64,000 nt of DNA. Origin: JAXHUE01 sp034189655 (GTDB lineage: Bacteria; Chloroflexota; Dehalococcoidia; E44-bin15). The notes under the pieces were generated by a model. The model was given only the letters and a program-made list of their open reading frames with translations. It had not been told where the DNA came from and ran no database searches. Shown here one piece after another: positions 1 through 8,983 of this stretch; positions within the stretch are counted from its first letter, which is position 1; each line of letters opens with the position of its first letter. Position numbers and translations under genes: made by a program. The stretch is from positions 45,114 through 109,113 of the forward strand of contig JAXHUE010000002.1 in the NCBI GenBank assembly GCA_034189655.1, given 5' to 3'.

Positions 1-178
1 CAGAATTGCTCCTCCAGCTTTGAGAGATTGGAGCCAATATAGGGGGCTTCATAGACCCAAATTCCATATTCTATCCTTTTACCACATACAAAGCTAAATG
101 TCAACACCTTTGGGGAGGGAATCGCCCCATATTTTGTTCTATTTTGCGCAATTTTATCCGTGAGGCCGCCGCGCACTC
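1..178. other. Left-edge intergenic region
   Basis: AT-rich compared with the flanking genes, with no coding frame I can support. The only recognisable element is a possible leftward promoter at 76-104. A gene transcribed leftwards probably begins beyond the window edge. Confidence 0.4.
76..104 (-). promoter_or_regulatory. Possible leftward promoter
   Basis: Read on the minus strand, a perfect TTGACA (104-99) is followed after 17 bases by TAAAAG (81-76), a weak -10. It would drive something to the left of the window. No start codon is confirmed in view. Confidence 0.35.
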
Positions 179-865
179 CTACAGTTGGGCGACGAAGGCA
201 GCGATGGCCTGGTTCACCTCGTCGGGCTGCTCGGCGAACACCATGTGGGTCCCCCCCTCGATGACCACCGCCCTGGCCCCCGGTATGTGCTCGGCGAGGT
301 AGTGGGTGTACTTGGGCGGCGTCATCACGTCCTCGGAGCCGCACAGGGCCAGGGTGGGCACCGTGAGCTCTCCCACCCGCTCCATGATGTCGAACTTGTT
401 GCAGCAGCGCATGTCGTTCAAGAAGGCCGCCGCGCCGTTCTCGTAGGCCCTCCTCTTGAGCACCTCGGTGAGCTCTGGGTCGAGGGTGGCGTAGCTCTGG
501 GCGAAGAACTCCTCCAGGATGGAGGCGTCCTGTGTGGCCTGCTCCAGCATCTCCAGGTACATGGGGTGCACCCGCAGCCGGGCGCCGCCGCCGACCAAGA
601 CCAGGCCCTTGACTGCCTGGGGATAGGCCAGGGCGTAGGTCTGGGCCACGGCGGTGCCCAGCGAGTGGCCCACCAGGCAGATTGCGCCGTAGCCCCTCTG
701 GTCGACGTAGCCTTTGAGCCACTCCGCGTAGCCCTCGACGCTGTCGCGGAGCTCGCCCTCCGGGTGGCCGGGGAGGTCTATGGCGTCGCCGTCGGGGAAG
801 CGCTGCACCTGGTAGCGCCAGGACTCGCGGCACCCGCCGGAGCCGTGGATGAAGATGAGCTTCAT
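179..865 (-). CDS. Alpha/beta-fold hydrolase
   Basis: A 228-residue compact alpha/beta hydrolase. The N-terminal HGSGG (7-11) fits the oxyanion loop, GHSLG (66-70) places the nucleophile at Ser68, and an Asp in CGSED and a His in GGTHM near the C-terminus complete the triad. There is no signal peptide, so it should be cytoplasmic. The start is supported by a GGAGAGGAG ribosome site. It lies 24 bases downstream of the SDR gene on the same strand and is probably cotranscribed. Esterase, thioesterase and C-C hydrolase are all possible; the substrate cannot be read from sequence. Confidence 0.85.
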   Translation of the reverse strand: MKLIFIHGSGGCRESWRYQVQRFPDGDAIDLPGHPEGELRDSVEGYAEWLKGYVDQRGYGAICLVGHSLGTAVAQTYALAYPQAVKGLVLVGGGARLRVHPMYLEMLEQATQDASILEEFFAQSYATLDPELTEVLKRRAYENGAAAFLNDMRCCNKFDIMERVGELTVPTLALCGSEDVMTPPKYTHYLAEHIPGARAVVIEGGTHMVFAEQPDEVNQAIAAFVAQL

Positions 866-889
866 ATCTGGTCTCCTCTCCTTGCTGCG

Positions 890-1651
890 CTAGGCCAGGG
901 AGCCGCCATCGACGTATATGGTCTGGCCGGTGATGTAGCTTGAGGCGTCGGAGGCTAGGAACAGGGCCACCGCCATGATCTCCTCAGGCTCGGCGAGGCG
1001 GCCCAGCGGTATCCCCGACTCGATGGCCTTGCGCATATCGGGGTTGCTCCACATGGGCTCGCTGAACCCGGTCTTCACCATGCCCGGCCCGATGGCGTTT
1101 ACCCTGATGTTGTGGCGGGCCAGGTCAAGGGCCAGTATCTGGGTGAGCATGGCCACGCCGGACTTGGCAACGCCGTAGGCCCCCAGCATGGGGGCGGCCT
1201 TGACCACGGCGGCGGTGGTGATGTTGATGATGGTGCCGCGGTTCTTCTCCATCATCACCTTGCCCGCCGCCTGGGAGCAGAGGAAGTAGCCCTTCAAGTC
1301 TACGTTCAGCACCTTGTCCCAGCCGTCCTCCCTCAAGTCCATGAGGGGGCGCATGATGTTCATGGCGGCGTCGTTGACCAGGATATCGATGGTGCCGAAG
1401 CGCTCCACGGTGCGCGCCACCAGGTTGTCCACCTCGGCCTTTATGGCGATGTTGGTCTCCACCGCGAGGGCGCGGCGGCCCAGGGCCTCCACCTCTTTGA
1501 CCACGCCCTCCAGTTCGGAGAGGGTGCGGCTGGCCACCACCACGTCGGCGCCGGCCTCGGCGAAGCCCAGTGCGATGGCCCTGCCGATGCCGCGGCTCCC
1601 TCCGGTTACGATGGCTACCTTTCCTTCCAGTGAGAGACTGGGAATGGCCAT
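890..1651 (-). CDS. SDR-family oxidoreductase
   Basis: A 253-residue classical short-chain dehydrogenase/reductase. TGGSRGIG (16-23) is the Rossmann nucleotide loop, NDAA (93-96) replaces the usual NNAG, YGVAK gives Tyr159 and Lys163, and the C-terminus has the usual YITGQ...DGG segment. The position of the catalytic Ser, about 13 residues before the Tyr, is occupied by Thr145/Thr146. A strong AAAGGAGG precedes the start. FabG-like 3-oxoacyl reduction or 3-hydroxyacyl-CoA oxidation are reasonable roles, but the substrate is unknown. The hydrolase follows in the same direction. Confidence 0.85.
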   Translation of the reverse strand: MAIPSLSLEGKVAIVTGGSRGIGRAIALGFAEAGADVVVASRTLSELEGVVKEVEALGRRALAVETNIAIKAEVDNLVARTVERFGTIDILVNDAAMNIMRPLMDLREDGWDKVLNVDLKGYFLCSQAAGKVMMEKNRGTIINITTAAVVKAAPMLGAYGVAKSGVAMLTQILALDLARHNIRVNAIGPGMVKTGFSEPMWSNPDMRKAIESGIPLGRLAEPEEIMAVALFLASDASSYITGQTIYVDGGSLA

Positions 1652-1774
1652 GCTGACCTCCTTTTAAGATAAATTCGATATCAGATAACCTGGCCCCCGT
1701 TGGGGCTTATGACTCCTCCCACCATGAGGTACAAAGACTCTAATGGCGGTGCCTTTCCCGGCGGGAGGGCGCTG

Positions 1775-4189
1775 TCACGGTGCCGCGGTGGTCTCGTCGG
1801 CGAAGACGACGTCGAGCACCTCGTCGATCCTCTCGACGAAGACGAACTCGAGCTCGTCCTTCACCTGCTGGGGCACCTCCTCCAGGTCCTTCTCGTTGTC
1901 CCTGGGGAGGACCACCTTCTTGATGCCGGCGCGGTGGGCGGCGAGCACCTTGTCCCTGATGCCGCCCACGGGGAGCACCTTCCCGCGGAGGGTGATCTCT
2001 CCGGTCATGCCCACGTCCTTCCTCACCTGCCTCCCCGTGACCGCCGATACCAGGGCCACGGCCATGGTGACCCCTGCCGAGGGGCCGTCCTTGGGTATTG
2101 CCCCGGCGGGGACGTGGATGTGGACGTCGCTGGCCTGGTAGAAGCCCTTCGCCGGGCCCTTCGCCTCGGCGGCATCCTCCTTGGGGCGGCGCTTCTTGCC
2201 CAGGACGCGGCCCTCGTAGAAGCGGGCGTAGGTGAGGGCGGCCTTCGCCGACTCCTGCATCACGTCCCCCAGCTTGCCGGTGAGGATGAGGTTGCCCTTG
2301 CCCGGCACCAGCGTGGCCTCAATGAAGAGGACGTCGCCACCGGTGGGGGTCCAGGCCAGGCCTGTGGCCACCCCTATCTCGTCACCCTCCTCGGCGACCT
2401 CGTAGCGGAACCGCTTGGGGCCCAGGTAGCCGTGCAGGTCATCGGGGGATACCTGGGTGGTCTCGGCTGCCCCCTGGGCCACCTTCCTCGCCACCTTGCG
2501 ACACACGGAGCCGATCTCCCGCTCCAGGTTCCGGACGCCGGCCTCCCTGGTGTAGTCCCTGATGATGCCGAGGACGGTGTCGTCGCTGAACTGCACGTTC
2601 TGCGCCGCGAGGCCGTTCTCGTGGAGCTGCCGCGGGATCAAGTACTTCTGGGCGATGTGGAGCTTCTCCAGCTCGGTGTAGCCGGGGAGCTCGATTATCT
2701 CCATCCTGTCCTTGAGCGCCGGCGGGATGGGGTCTACGATGTTGGCCGTGGTGATGAACATCACGTGGGACAGGTCGAAGGGGACGTCGAGGTAGTGGTC
2801 GGAGAAGGCGTGGTTCTGCTCCGGGTCCAGCACCTCGAGGAGGGCCGCTGCCGGGTCCCCGCGGAAGTCGGCACCGATCTTGTCCACCTCGTCGAGCATG
2901 AAGACCGGGTTGTTGGACTCGGCGCGGCGTATGCTCTGGATGATGCGGCCGGGCAGCGCCCCCACGTAGGTCCTGCGGTGGCCGCGGATCTCGGCCTCGT
3001 CCCTGATCCCGCCCAGGGAGAGGCGGACGAACTTGCGCCCCAGGGCGCGGGCGATGGAGTGCCCCACCGAGGTCTTGCCCGTCCCCGGTGGGCCGACGAA
3101 GCAGAGGATGGGCCCCTTCATCTCCGGGTTGAGCTTGCGCACGGCGAGGTACTCCAGTATGCGCTCCTTGACCTTGTCCAGGTCGTAGTGGTCTGTATCG
3201 AGCACCTCCTGCGCCTTGTCGATGTCGAGGCAGTCCTCGGTGCTCACCGCCCAGGGCAGGTTGATGAGCCAGTCGAGGTAGGTGCGCGATACGGTGTACT
3301 CGGCGGCGGCGGCGGGCATCTTGGCCAGGCGGTCGAGCTCGCGCTCTGCCTCCTTCTGCGCCTCGGGCGGAAGCTGGGCCTTGGCCAGGCCCTCCTTGAG
3401 CTCGTTGAGCTCCACGGTGCGCTCGTCGACCTCTCCCAGCTCCCTCTGGATGGCCTTGAGCTGCTCCCTCAAGTAGAACTCACGCTGGCTCTTGTCGATG
3501 TCCTCTTTCATCTGGGACTGTATCTTGCTGCCCAGCTCCAGTATGTCCAGCTCCCTGTTTATCAGGGTGGTGAGCCTCTTCACCCGCGCCAGGACGTCCA
3601 GTTGCTCCAGTATCTCCTGGCGCTCCTCCAGCCCCATGTTGATGTGGGCGGCGACGAAGTCGGCGAGGGCGCCGGGGTCGGTCATGTTGACGGCGGCGAT
3701 GCCCAGCTCCGAGGGCAGGTTGGGGGCAAGAGAGACCACCTTCTGGAAGAGGGCACTCACGTTCCGGGCGAGGGCCTCGAGCTCGGTGCTCTGCTCGGTT
3801 ATGCTTTTCAGCACCTCCACCTTTCCCTTGAGGTAGGGCTCGCTCTGGGTGACCTCCTTGATGCGGACCCGCTCCAGCCCCTGCAGCAGGGCGCGCATGG
3901 AGCCATCGGGCATCTTGAACATCTTGGAGATGACGGCCGCGGTGCCCACGGTGTAGAGGTTCTCTGGGGTGGGCTCTTTCTCGTCGGCGGCGCGCTGGGC
4001 CAGTATGGCCACCATCTTGTCGCTGGCCATCGCGTCGTCGATGAGCTTGACCATCCGCTCGTTCTCCGTGGCGATGGGGACCATCATCGAGGGGTAGACC
4101 ACGGCATCGCCGCTGGGCATTATGGGCAGCTCCTCGGGGATGGCGGCCCCCTCCGGGGGTATGGCGTCTTTCTCATTCACCGATACCAT
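1775..4189 (-). CDS. lon: ATP-dependent protease Lon (LonA type)
   Basis: An 804-residue LonA protease that degrades misfolded and regulatory proteins in the cytoplasm. It has an N-terminal substrate-binding domain (about 20-215), a coiled-coil region (220-295) and an AAA+ module with Walker A GPPGTGKT (366-373) and Walker B MLDEVDK (431-437). The protease domain has catalytic Ser704 in DGPSAG and Lys747 in RDKVLAAH. A charged Lys/Glu/Ala insertion lies at about 665-683. It starts 7 bases after the hsp20 stop, behind a GAGAGGTGA site, and is the last gene of gyrA-marC-hsp20-lon. The length is normal and all catalytic residues are present. Confidence 0.97.
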   Translation of the reverse strand: MVSVNEKDAIPPEGAAIPEELPIMPSGDAVVYPSMMVPIATENERMVKLIDDAMASDKMVAILAQRAADEKEPTPENLYTVGTAAVISKMFKMPDGSMRALLQGLERVRIKEVTQSEPYLKGKVEVLKSITEQSTELEALARNVSALFQKVVSLAPNLPSELGIAAVNMTDPGALADFVAAHINMGLEERQEILEQLDVLARVKRLTTLINRELDILELGSKIQSQMKEDIDKSQREFYLREQLKAIQRELGEVDERTVELNELKEGLAKAQLPPEAQKEAERELDRLAKMPAAAAEYTVSRTYLDWLINLPWAVSTEDCLDIDKAQEVLDTDHYDLDKVKERILEYLAVRKLNPEMKGPILCFVGPPGTGKTSVGHSIARALGRKFVRLSLGGIRDEAEIRGHRRTYVGALPGRIIQSIRRAESNNPVFMLDEVDKIGADFRGDPAAALLEVLDPEQNHAFSDHYLDVPFDLSHVMFITTANIVDPIPPALKDRMEIIELPGYTELEKLHIAQKYLIPRQLHENGLAAQNVQFSDDTVLGIIRDYTREAGVRNLEREIGSVCRKVARKVAQGAAETTQVSPDDLHGYLGPKRFRYEVAEEGDEIGVATGLAWTPTGGDVLFIEATLVPGKGNLILTGKLGDVMQESAKAALTYARFYEGRVLGKKRRPKEDAAEAKGPAKGFYQASDVHIHVPAGAIPKDGPSAGVTMAVALVSAVTGRQVRKDVGMTGEITLRGKVLPVGGIRDKVLAAHRAGIKKVVLPRDNEKDLEEVPQQVKDELEFVFVERIDEVLDVVFADETTAAP

Positions 4190-4196
4190 GGCTGTA

Positions 4197-4655
4197 TCAC
4201 CTCTCGGCCTCGCTGTTGGGGGCCGTCGCCTTGATGGTCCGCCTCTGGACGGTCTTGGGGAGGCGGACCTGCAGGAGGCCCTCCCGGTACGATGCCCTGG
4301 CCTCGTCCGCGGCCACCGCGGTGGGCAGCAGGAAGGCGCGCTCGAAGGCCCCCTTGTCGATCTCCATCTGGAGGTATGTCCTCTTGGGGTCCGCGGTGGG
4401 CTCTCTCCTCATCCCCTTGATGGCCAGCATGTTGCCCTCTACGGTGATGGTGATGTCCTCTTCGGCCACGCCGGCGATCTCGGCGATGAGCACCACCTCG
4501 TCCGCGGTCTCGTAGATATCGATGTTGGGCTCCCACGCCCGCGGTGAGAAGCGCACCAGCGGCGGCTTGCGGGCTGACATGTTGTCCAGGAGCTGCTCCA
4601 TCTCCCGGTACATGCTGTCGATGTGGACGTACCAGTCGCGGCGAAGCTGCATCAT
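4197..4655 (-). CDS. Small heat-shock protein, Hsp20/alpha-crystallin family
   Basis: About 152 residues. The core (roughly 42-140) is an alpha-crystallin domain, with a beta-rich VVLIAEIAG segment, the VEGNMLAIKG strand and the ERAFLLP/EGLLQVRLPK signature region. It is an ATP-independent holdase that keeps unfolded clients available for refolding or proteolysis. I chose the ATG at 4655 because GGGAGGA sits 5 bases upstream; an in-frame ATG at 4691 has a poorer site. Placement directly ahead of lon couples a holdase to a protease. Confidence 0.92.
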   Translation of the reverse strand: MMQLRRDWYVHIDSMYREMEQLLDNMSARKPPLVRFSPRAWEPNIDIYETADEVVLIAEIAGVAEEDITITVEGNMLAIKGMRREPTADPKRTYLQMEIDKGAFERAFLLPTAVAADEARASYREGLLQVRLPKTVQRRTIKATAPNSEAER

Positions 4656-4707
4656 AGCTATCCTCCCGTCTGTGCTGCGTACCTGTGGCATCCTGGCCGT
4701 GGGGGCG

Positions 4708-5316
4708 TCATCCCACTCCCAGGGCCTCCATCATGCCCACTACCCCCTCGCGCACCATCTTTATGGCGATGGCGGCGAGCAGGAGGCTCATTATCTTGGA
4801 CAGGGCGTCCATACCCGACGCCCCGAGGAATCTCGCTATCCTGTTGGCCTGGGCGAAGATGAGCCAGGCGATGGCCATGTTGACGATGAAGGCACCGAGG
4901 ACGATGAGCGCGCTGTACTCCCCGCTTAAGAGCAGGAGGGTAGTGAGGACCGCAGGTCCGACGATGAGGGGGGTGCCCAGTGGCACCACGCCCACCGTCT
5001 CGCGCGCGGCCGCGGTATCCACGTCCACCATCCTCCCCCGGATCAGCAGGCTTATCGAGAGGGCGAGCAGGATGAGACCGCCGGCGACCAGGAAGTCGGA
5101 GGCGCTTATCCCCAGGAGCCAGAAGACGGCCTTGCCGACGGCGATGAACCCCAGCCCCAGGGCCAGGGCGGTGAGCAGGGCGTAGCGCACGGTCTTGGCC
5201 CGCTGCGGGGCGCTCATGTGCCCGGTCATCGAGAGAAGGAAGGGCAGTGTCCCGATGGCGTCCATGGCCACGAACAGCGGGATGAAGCTCAGCAACAGGC
5301 CCTGGAGGATATCCAT
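4708..5316 (-). CDS. MarC/UPF0056-family membrane protein
   Basis: A 202-residue integral membrane protein with about six hydrophobic helices and the family features FVAMDAIGTLPFLLS near the N-terminus and GVVPLGTPLIVGPAVLTT in the middle. MarC-family proteins sit in the cytoplasmic membrane, and their transport role is still unclear. It lies between gyrA and hsp20 in one transcription direction, with gaps of 26 and 52 bases. Length and topology fit the family. Confidence 0.88.
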   Translation of the reverse strand: MDILQGLLLSFIPLFVAMDAIGTLPFLLSMTGHMSAPQRAKTVRYALLTALALGLGFIAVGKAVFWLLGISASDFLVAGGLILLALSISLLIRGRMVDVDTAAARETVGVVPLGTPLIVGPAVLTTLLLLSGEYSALIVLGAFIVNMAIAWLIFAQANRIARFLGASGMDALSKIMSLLLAAIAIKMVREGVVGMMEALGVG

Positions 5317-5342
5317 GTCTCCCTATCCCCGGAGAGGGCCCC

Positions 5343-7775
5343 CTACTTGCCGGGCTTGCCCTCGATTAAGGCCATGGCCGCTACGGTATCGCCCTGGTCT
5401 GGTCGCATGAGGCATGCCCCCCTCCTGATCCTCCCCTGTATAGGGACGCTGTCCATCCCGATGCGGATGATGATCCCATTGGCCGAGAGCATGAGCAGGT
5501 CTCCGCCGATCTCGACGGAGCGGGCGGCCACCACCTCCCCGGTCTGGGTGTTGGTGACGAAGCTCTTGATCCCGGTGCCGCCGCGGGACTGGAGCTTGTA
5601 GTTGGCCAGCGCGGTGCATTTGCCGTAGCCGTTCGAGGTGATCAACAGGAGGTATGTGCCGGCGGAGACCACGTCCATGGCCACCACGTGGTCCTCTGGG
5701 GGGATCTGGATGGCCCTCACCCCACCGCTGGCCCGCGACGCGCTGCGCAGCGGGGTGTTGCTGAACCGTATGGCGTGGCCCTTTGCCGTCGCCACGATGA
5801 TGTGGTCGTCCGATCTCGTCACCTTTGCCGCCACCAGCTCGTCGTCCCGCTCCAGGTCCATGGCGATGAGCCCGCTGGACCTCACCGAGGCGAACTCCTT
5901 TAGGGGGGTCTTCTTGACCTCGCCGCGGCGCGTGGCCATGACCATGTAGTCGCCGTGTGAGAAGTCGGGCACCGGGGTGACCACGGTCACCTGCTCCTTC
6001 TCGTCCAGCGGCAGCAGCTTGACCAGCGGCGTCCCCTTGGCGGTCCGGGACTGCTCGGGCGGCAGGCGGTAGCACTTGAGCGACAGCACCTTGCCCCGGC
6101 TGGTGAAGAAGAGGATGGTATCGTGGGTATCGGCGGTCACGATTAAGCGGGCCGCGCCCGTCTCCTGGGTGACCACGGTGGTGACGCCCCGGCCTCCCCG
6201 CTGCTGGAGGCGGTAGCTCTCGATGGGCATCCTCTTGATGTAGCCCCTGTCGGTGAGGGTGAGCACCACCCTCTGGTGGTGGATGAGGTCCTCGGCATCG
6301 AACTCCTTGGCCTCCTCCTCCACGATCTGCGTCCGCCGCGGGTCGCTGTAGCGCTCTTTGAGCCCCTCGGTCTCCTCCTTGATGATGTAGAGTATCTTGC
6401 GCGGGTTGGCCAGGAGATCCTCGAGGTAGGCTATGGTCTTTAGGAGCTCGGCATACTCCTCGTTTATCTTCTTGCGCTCCAGGGCGGCGAGGCGCCTGAG
6501 CTGCATATCGAGGATGGCCTGGGCCTGGGCCTGGCTCAATCCGAAGCCCTGCATCAGGGCATCACGCGCTGCCTCGGCACTCTCTGAGCTGCGGATGGTG
6601 GCGATTATGCGGTCTAGGTCGTCCAGGGCGACCTTGAGCCCCTCCAGGATGTGGGCCCGCTGCGCGGCGCGTTTCAGCTCGAACCGGGAGCGCCGAACGA
6701 TGACGTCGCGGCGGAACTCGATGAACTGCTGGAGGGCTGTCTTCAGGCTTATCACCCGGGGCTGGCCATCGATCAAGGCCAGCATGTTGACGAAGAAGGA
6801 GGACTGCATCGCGGTGTGCTTGTACAGGTTGTTCAGCACCTGCTCCGGCTGGGCCTCCTTCTTCAGGTCGATGACGATGCGCATCCCCTCGCGGTCGGAC
6901 TCGTCGCGCAGCTCGGCGATGCCCTCGATGCGGCGCTCCTTGACCAGGCTGGCTATCCTCTCTACCAGCGCCGCCTTGTTTGTCTGGTAGGGGACCTCGG
7001 TGACCACTATCTGCTGGCGGCCCTTGGCCGTGTCCACTATATCGGCCTTGCCTCGCACTACGATCTTGCCCCGGCCCGTGGTGTAGGCGCTCTTGATACC
7101 CTCTGTGCCGCAGATGATGCCTGCGGTGGGGAAGTCGGGGCCGTGCACCAGCTCTATGAGCTCGTCTATGGTGGCATCGGGGGTATCGATCAGGTGGATG
7201 ATGGCATCGCAGAGCTCGCCCAGGTTGTGCGGTGGTATGTTGGTGGCCATGCCCACGGCGATACCTGAGGCGCCGTTTAGCAGGAGGTCTGGTATCCTCG
7301 CCGGGAGGACGGTGGGCTCCTGGAGGGTGCCGTCGAAGTTGGGGGAGAAGTCCACCGTGTCCTTGTCGATATCGACCAGCATCTCGGCGGCGATCGCGGA
7401 GAGGCGGGCCTCGGTGTAGCGCATCGCCGCCGGGGGGTCGTTGTCCACGCTGCCGAAGTTACCCTGCCCGTCGATGAGCGCATATCGCATGGAGAAGTCC
7501 TGGGCCATGCGTACCATGGCCTCGTAGACCGGGTCGTCGCCGTGGGGGTGGAACTTGCCCAGCACCTCGCCCACGATGCGGGCGCTCTTCTTGTGGGGGC
7601 TCTGGTGCCGGAGCCCCAGCTCCTCCATGACGTACAGTATCCGCCGCTGCACCGGTTTCAACCCGTCGCGGACATCGGGCAGGGCGCGAGATACGATGAC
7701 GCTCATGGCGTAGTCGAGGTATGAGCTCTTCATCTCCTCTTCTATGTCGACGGGTCTCACCGTTCCGATATTCAT
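5343..7775 (-). CDS. gyrA: DNA gyrase subunit A
   Basis: An 810-residue type IIA topoisomerase subunit that cleaves and passes DNA to introduce negative supercoils, acting with GyrB. The catalytic tyrosine is Tyr120 in AAMRYTEARL, and a GyrA-box-like QQRGGRG lies in the C-terminal beta-pinwheel region. I chose the ATG at 7775 because GGAGG precedes it and MNIGTVRPVDIEEEMKSSYL is a typical GyrA start; the frame extends 20 codons further upstream without family support. The quinolone-determining segment reads HPHGDDPVYEAM, with Asp81 and Glu85 where E. coli has Ser83 and Asp87. It heads gyrA-marC-hsp20-lon. Confidence 0.97.
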   Translation of the reverse strand: MNIGTVRPVDIEEEMKSSYLDYAMSVIVSRALPDVRDGLKPVQRRILYVMEELGLRHQSPHKKSARIVGEVLGKFHPHGDDPVYEAMVRMAQDFSMRYALIDGQGNFGSVDNDPPAAMRYTEARLSAIAAEMLVDIDKDTVDFSPNFDGTLQEPTVLPARIPDLLLNGASGIAVGMATNIPPHNLGELCDAIIHLIDTPDATIDELIELVHGPDFPTAGIICGTEGIKSAYTTGRGKIVVRGKADIVDTAKGRQQIVVTEVPYQTNKAALVERIASLVKERRIEGIAELRDESDREGMRIVIDLKKEAQPEQVLNNLYKHTAMQSSFFVNMLALIDGQPRVISLKTALQQFIEFRRDVIVRRSRFELKRAAQRAHILEGLKVALDDLDRIIATIRSSESAEAARDALMQGFGLSQAQAQAILDMQLRRLAALERKKINEEYAELLKTIAYLEDLLANPRKILYIIKEETEGLKERYSDPRRTQIVEEEAKEFDAEDLIHHQRVVLTLTDRGYIKRMPIESYRLQQRGGRGVTTVVTQETGAARLIVTADTHDTILFFTSRGKVLSLKCYRLPPEQSRTAKGTPLVKLLPLDEKEQVTVVTPVPDFSHGDYMVMATRRGEVKKTPLKEFASVRSSGLIAMDLERDDELVAAKVTRSDDHIIVATAKGHAIRFSNTPLRSASRASGGVRAIQIPPEDHVVAMDVVSAGTYLLLITSNGYGKCTALANYKLQSRGGTGIKSFVTNTQTGEVVAARSVEIGGDLLMLSANGIIIRIGMDSVPIQGRIRRGACLMRPDQGDTVAAMALIEGKPGK

Positions 7776-8010
7776 CCCTCTTGAACCTCCGTGGTGTCTG
7801 GGCCTATAAAGGTGCTGGTGGCAAAAGGATATCACGCTTTCGCGTGCCCGTCAAAGGGTCTGCCGGGGGTTTTACGGGGCACCGGGCCTTCCAAGAGCGC
7901 CCCTCGTGGCACGGGCGTGAGCGGGGCATGGCATGGCACTGCTGCCACTGGGGTGACATAGGTCGGGGGGGTGCACACACGAGCGGGGGCGCGGCATCCG
8001 CGGCCTTCGC
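7776..8010. other. gyrA upstream region
   Basis: 235 bases between gyrA and the TPR gene, both on the minus strand. It holds the gyrA promoter at 7826-7854. No further gene is visible. Confidence 0.5.
7826..7854 (-). promoter_or_regulatory. gyrA promoter
   Basis: Minus-strand TTGACG (7854-7849), 17-base spacer, TATCCT (7831-7826). The predicted transcription start near 7819 gives a leader of about 44 bases before the gyrA ATG. Confidence 0.55.
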
Positions 8011-8859
8011 TCAGTCTACGTGGTCGGCGTCTTCGCTGTCCGAGTCCTCTTCGTGCTCAAGTATGGCGATGTCCTGGGTGACATGCCCCAGGTCTTCCTC
8101 CTCCCACTCCAGGGTGTAGTCCCTCTCCTCCTCTTCCTCCAGCTCGTACTTCAGTATGCTCTCTCGTACATAGGGGCGGAATCCGTCCGGGCCCTTGACC
8201 GGAAAAGAGGGGCGACCTGCCTGGCTGGGGTGCTGGAAGATCTCCTTGATGATTATCTTCACCTCGCTGTCCGCAGAGCTGATGACCGCTGCGGTATACC
8301 TGTTGCCGCCCCGTATCAGGTTGGAGAGGCGTACGCCGACGCGGGGCTCCACCTTTCCCAGGTACTCGCCGTGCTTGTTCTCCACGATGATGGACTGGCC
8401 ATCGATCTGGAGATACACCGGGTCGCCGGCGGCGATCTGTGCGCGCACGTGCCTGGGTGCCAGGTGGTAGAGGCTGGCCACACCTGCCTTGCCCATCTCC
8501 TCGATGAAGAGGTGGGGGCTGACCCGGTGGCGGCCTCCACGGGGCGAGGGCTGCGCCTCGTTCAGCAGGGAGAGCCGGCGCAGGTTCTTCTTGGCGATGC
8601 TGTTGCCGGGGTCGATGCCGAGGGCCTTGCTGTAGGCCTCATGGGCCTCGGCGTAGCGACCCAGCTCGGTGAGCGCCTTTCCCAGGCGGTTATAGGCATC
8701 GATATCCTTGGGGAAGAACTCGATGATGCTCTGGTTGGCGGCGACAGCATCCTCCCAGCGGCCCTGCATCGCCATGTCGATGGCCTCCTTGGTGCGCTGT
8801 CGTCTCAGTCTGGCCTCGCCTGTCTGGTACTGCATCGGAGTGGCGGTGTCCTCTCGCAT
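8011..8859 (-). CDS. Tetratricopeptide-repeat protein with acidic tail
   Basis: About 282 residues. The N-terminal third contains two to three TPR units (ending in DIDAYNRLGKALTELGRYAE and the unit after it), a protein-interaction scaffold. The middle is a beta-rich domain with IDGQSIIVENKHGEYLG and KVEPRVGVRLSNLIRG, and the last 60 residues are strongly acidic. No signal peptide or membrane helix is seen. A TTG at 8907 keeps the frame open, but it coincides with the -35 of a good promoter, so translation should start downstream, at ATG 8859 or 8835. Function unknown; it resembles conserved TPR proteins I associate with Dehalococcoidia. Confidence 0.75.
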   Translation of the reverse strand: MREDTATPMQYQTGEARLRRQRTKEAIDMAMQGRWEDAVAANQSIIEFFPKDIDAYNRLGKALTELGRYAEAHEAYSKALGIDPGNSIAKKNLRRLSLLNEAQPSPRGGRHRVSPHLFIEEMGKAGVASLYHLAPRHVRAQIAAGDPVYLQIDGQSIIVENKHGEYLGKVEPRVGVRLSNLIRGGNRYTAAVISSADSEVKIIIKEIFQHPSQAGRPSFPVKGPDGFRPYVRESILKYELEEEEERDYTLEWEEEDLGHVTQDIAILEHEEDSDSEDADHVD

Positions 8860-8879
8860 TAACTTGTCGTCGTCGCACC

Positions 8880-8907
8880 ATTTTAACGGGATTTCCACAG
8901 TTGTCAA
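8880..8907 (-). promoter_or_regulatory. Promoter of the TPR gene
   Basis: Minus-strand TTGACA (8907-8902), 16-base spacer, TAAAAT (8885-8880). It implies transcription from about 8873 and a very short leader, and so rules out the upstream TTG as the start codon. Confidence 0.6.
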
Positions 8908-8983
8908 GAGGTAAAAGTACCAACTTGCTATAGCGGAGTCGCCTCATGTCGGCGGGGCGCCATACGGTATGAATACGCCGATG

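Noticed and set aside
1700..4234. 844-codon open frame antisense to lon
   Set aside because: High-GC codon bias leaves the complementary frame open; composition is Leu/Gly/Val/His-rich with no domain, and lon on the other strand is unambiguous.
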